A DNA stretch of 24,836 bases, taken from the NCBI GenBank assembly GCA_964564735.1, contig CAZMCH010000066.1:1-24836 (forward strand), in the 5' to 3' direction. The DNA comes from CAZMCH01 sp964564735 (GTDB lineage Bacteria > Poribacteria > DTPJ01). Below are positions 23,494 to 24,836 of the stretch, piece by piece; within the stretch, counting starts at the first letter, position 1, and each line of letters begins with the position of its first letter. The notes beneath the pieces are model-generated. The model was given only the letters and a program-made list of their open reading frames with translations, had not been told where the DNA came from and did not search any database. Both the position numbers and the translations under genes were made by a program.

Positions 23494-24186
23494 TCATTTC
23501 TCCAAAAAACCATCTTTTTGTTTTTCTGAATTAATTAGATTGTTTATCCAGCGGATTACTTTTTCCTCTTTCGTATTTATGCTATTATTATCAGCTTGGG
23601 TTATATTTTCTTTATCAATTTCTGATGCTGTAAATTGCAATAGCTTACGTAATGTCTCCTGATCAATCTTATGTTGGGTTAATATTTCTGATAACTGATC
23701 TTCCATTCCGATTTTATGCAATTCTGATTTAGAACGTAAGTTTTCTGCAATACATAACGAGACATAATCTATTAGACGTTCAGGCATCTGATCTATGCCC
23801 CAAAGCTTTGCGGAGAGCTTGACTGCGTAATCTATTATTTCTGAAAGCTCTAATTTTGCCTCTTTGATATTATCTTTTAGCTCATCAATCTTATTTGCCT
23901 CATTTTTTACCCTAATATCACATAATTTTTTTGATGCGTCAACAACCTGTTTCCTCATAATTGGAAGCAAGGCTTTTTTTTCCATAATCTCCATTTGGAG
24001 ATTCTCTCGCTCTTTTTTTATTCTTTCGATTTCATCTTTTATTTCTTCTTTATTATTAAAACGTGCAATCCTACGCAGTCTTAGTTCTTCAGCCATCGAA
24101 TTATCAATAAGAATAGGTAATTGATTCAGCCTTTCTCTTAGATTTTTAAAGTTTTTTGACAGTTCAAGGAATTGGGTCTCATCCAT
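23494..24186 (-). CDS. Coiled-coil protein of unknown function
   Basis: A 230-residue soluble protein I do not recognise. Residues about 45-130 are strongly charged with heptad-like leucine/isoleucine spacing (EEIKDEIERIKKERENLQME, later ANKIDELKDNIKEAKLELSE), predicting a long coiled coil. The second half looks like helical bundles (LIDYVSLCIAENL, MEDQLSEILTQHKIDQETL). There is no signal peptide, membrane segment, metal motif or receiver-type acidic triad. The ATG has AGGAG 8 bases upstream. It starts 18 bases after the histidine kinase stop, so the two are very likely in one operon; it may be a partner or adaptor of the kinase, but it has no response-regulator features. Normal base use like its neighbours. 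Confidence 0.75.
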   Translation of the reverse strand: MDETQFLELSKNFKNLRERLNQLPILIDNSMAEELRLRRIARFNNKEEIKDEIERIKKERENLQMEIMEKKALLPIMRKQVVDASKKLCDIRVKNEANKIDELKDNIKEAKLELSEIIDYAVKLSAKLWGIDQMPERLIDYVSLCIAENLRSKSELHKIGMEDQLSEILTQHKIDQETLRKLLQFTASEIDKENITQADNNSINTKEEKVIRWINNLINSEKQKDGFLEK

Positions 24187-24204
24187 AATTAAACTCCTGA
24201 TTTT

Positions 24205-24836
24205 CTATCTTGGTATACTGAAATAGAAAGTAGAGCCTTCATTTGGAATTGACTCAACCCAGATATGTCCAGAATGACATTCTATAATTTTCTTACACAT
24301 TGCAAGCCCAATACCTGTTCCAGAATATCCATTTGTGCTGTTTATTCGGCTAAAAATAGTGAAGATTATATCTTTATATTCTGGTTCAATTCCTATACCG
24401 TTATCTTTAATGGAAAATATCCACTCATTTTCTTTCTTTTCTGATGAAATATGCACTTTCAAAGGTTCTTCCTTGCGAAACTTGATTGCATTTTCAATTA
24501 GATTTCGAAATAGCATAGCTATTTGCGTTGTATCAGCTTCGATTATTGGCAAATGATCAAAAGTTATCTCTGCATTTGTTTCCATAATCAATGAATTAAG
24601 TTCCGCAAGAGTATTATTCAGAACAACTTCGCAATCGGTTGCTTGAAGATAATCGCTGTCCATGCCTATTCGAGAATAATCTAAGAGGGAATTGAGCAAT
24701 GATTGCATTTTATTGGCATTATATACAGTGTTTGCAACAAGTTCAGATGAAACCTCAGTAAATAGTTGTAATTCGAAATTATAATCCTCTAATCTTCTTT
24801 CTATTTCTTTTCGCTCTGAAATCTCATGTAATAGTT
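24205..24836 (-). CDS. Histidine kinase, C-terminal part; phosphoacceptor helix apparently missing
   Basis: The frame is open to the window edge, so the N-terminal (probably PAS) region is outside. The visible part starts LLHEISERKEIERRLEDYN, the usual PAS-to-kinase linker. The frame then goes LQLFTEVSSELVANTVYNAN and KMQSLLNSLLDYSRIG. In this kinase group a phosphoacceptor segment (..ASHDLQEPLR..) and about 40 residues of helix normally lie between the equivalents of FTEVSSEL and VYNANKMQSLL; here they are absent and no His is present at that place. The ATPase domain is complete: N-box LFRNLIENAIKFRKEE, DNGIGI, F-box region FSRINST and GTGIGLAMCKKIIE, ending in FYFSIPR. So ATP binding is likely but autophosphorylation at the usual His is not. 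A complete-looking start inside the fragment (24708) is just an internal Met. Confidence 0.85.
   Translation of the reverse strand, partial: LLHEISERKEIERRLEDYNFELQLFTEVSSELVANTVYNANKMQSLLNSLLDYSRIGMDSDYLQATDCEVVLNNTLAELNSLIMETNAEITFDHLPIIEADTTQIAMLFRNLIENAIKFRKEEPLKVHISSEKKENEWIFSIKDNGIGIEPEYKDIIFTIFSRINSTNGYSGTGIGLAMCKKIIECHSGHIWVESIPNEGSTFYFSIPR

Noticed and set aside
1..24836. CRISPR array, tRNA, rRNA, transposase or phage genes
   Set aside because: No regularly spaced direct repeats, no tRNA-like cloverleaf or rRNA segment, and no recombinase or transposase motif was recognised by reading the sequence.

Overview
The window is an AT-rich stretch from a diderm bacterium. It encodes a TonB-dependent outer-membrane receptor and a lipoprotein with a lipobox. 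Several features are ones I associate with uncultured lineages such as Candidatus Poribacteria and related FCB/PVC-type candidate phyla: paired Gfo/Idh/MocA oxidoreductases, a DUF6785-like membrane protein, a DUF4159 protein behind a VWA membrane protein, and strong Shine-Dalgarno sequences supporting TTG or GTG starts. This taxonomic placement is inference from gene content only.

Layout. (1) 1-8049, minus strand: one long, tightly spaced sugar-catabolic operon. It is read from a sigma70-type promoter near 8049 through a GH42 beta-galactosidase, a short frameshifted gene remnant, a Gfo/Idh/MocA oxidoreductase, a xylose-isomerase-like epimerase, a second Gfo/Idh/MocA oxidoreductase, an EamA transporter, an iron-type alcohol dehydrogenase and the N-terminus of a multi-pass membrane protein cut by the window edge. 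(2) 8065-11347, plus strand: a vitamin B12 uptake unit. It has a near-consensus promoter, a complete cobalamin riboswitch with a plausible L5-L13 kissing loop, an intrinsic terminator, a BtuB-like receptor, and a beta-propeller lipoprotein that strongly resembles the arrangement of Bacteroides BtuB-BtuG. (3) 11357-11448: a long inverted repeat between convergent genes. (4) 11450-17547, minus strand: a phosphoglucomutase-type enzyme, a tiny single-helix protein whose UGA stop could be examined as selenocysteine, a SAM methyltransferase, a PP2C-type phosphatase and a YyaL/DUF255 thioredoxin-like protein. (5) 17627-20505, minus strand: a VWA/glutamine-amidotransferase-like membrane protein overlapping a secreted DUF4159 protein. 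(6) 20766-23276, plus strand: a perfect-consensus promoter driving a DRE-TIM aldolase-like enzyme and a GH4 glycosidase. (7) 23494-24836, minus strand: the C-terminal part of a PAS-type histidine kinase that appears to lack its phosphoacceptor helix, followed by a coiled-coil protein of unknown function.

How the genes fit. Both sugar loci (GH42 with Gfo/Idh/MocA enzymes, and GH4) suggest intracellular handling of imported glycosides. GH4 and many Gfo/Idh enzymes share NAD-dependent oxidation of the sugar ring. The B12 unit is self-contained and under its own riboswitch. No CRISPR array, rRNA, tRNA, transposase or phage gene was recognised. A 39-nt hairpin-type sequence occurs in two diverged copies (7877 and 23409), suggesting a dispersed small repeat family.
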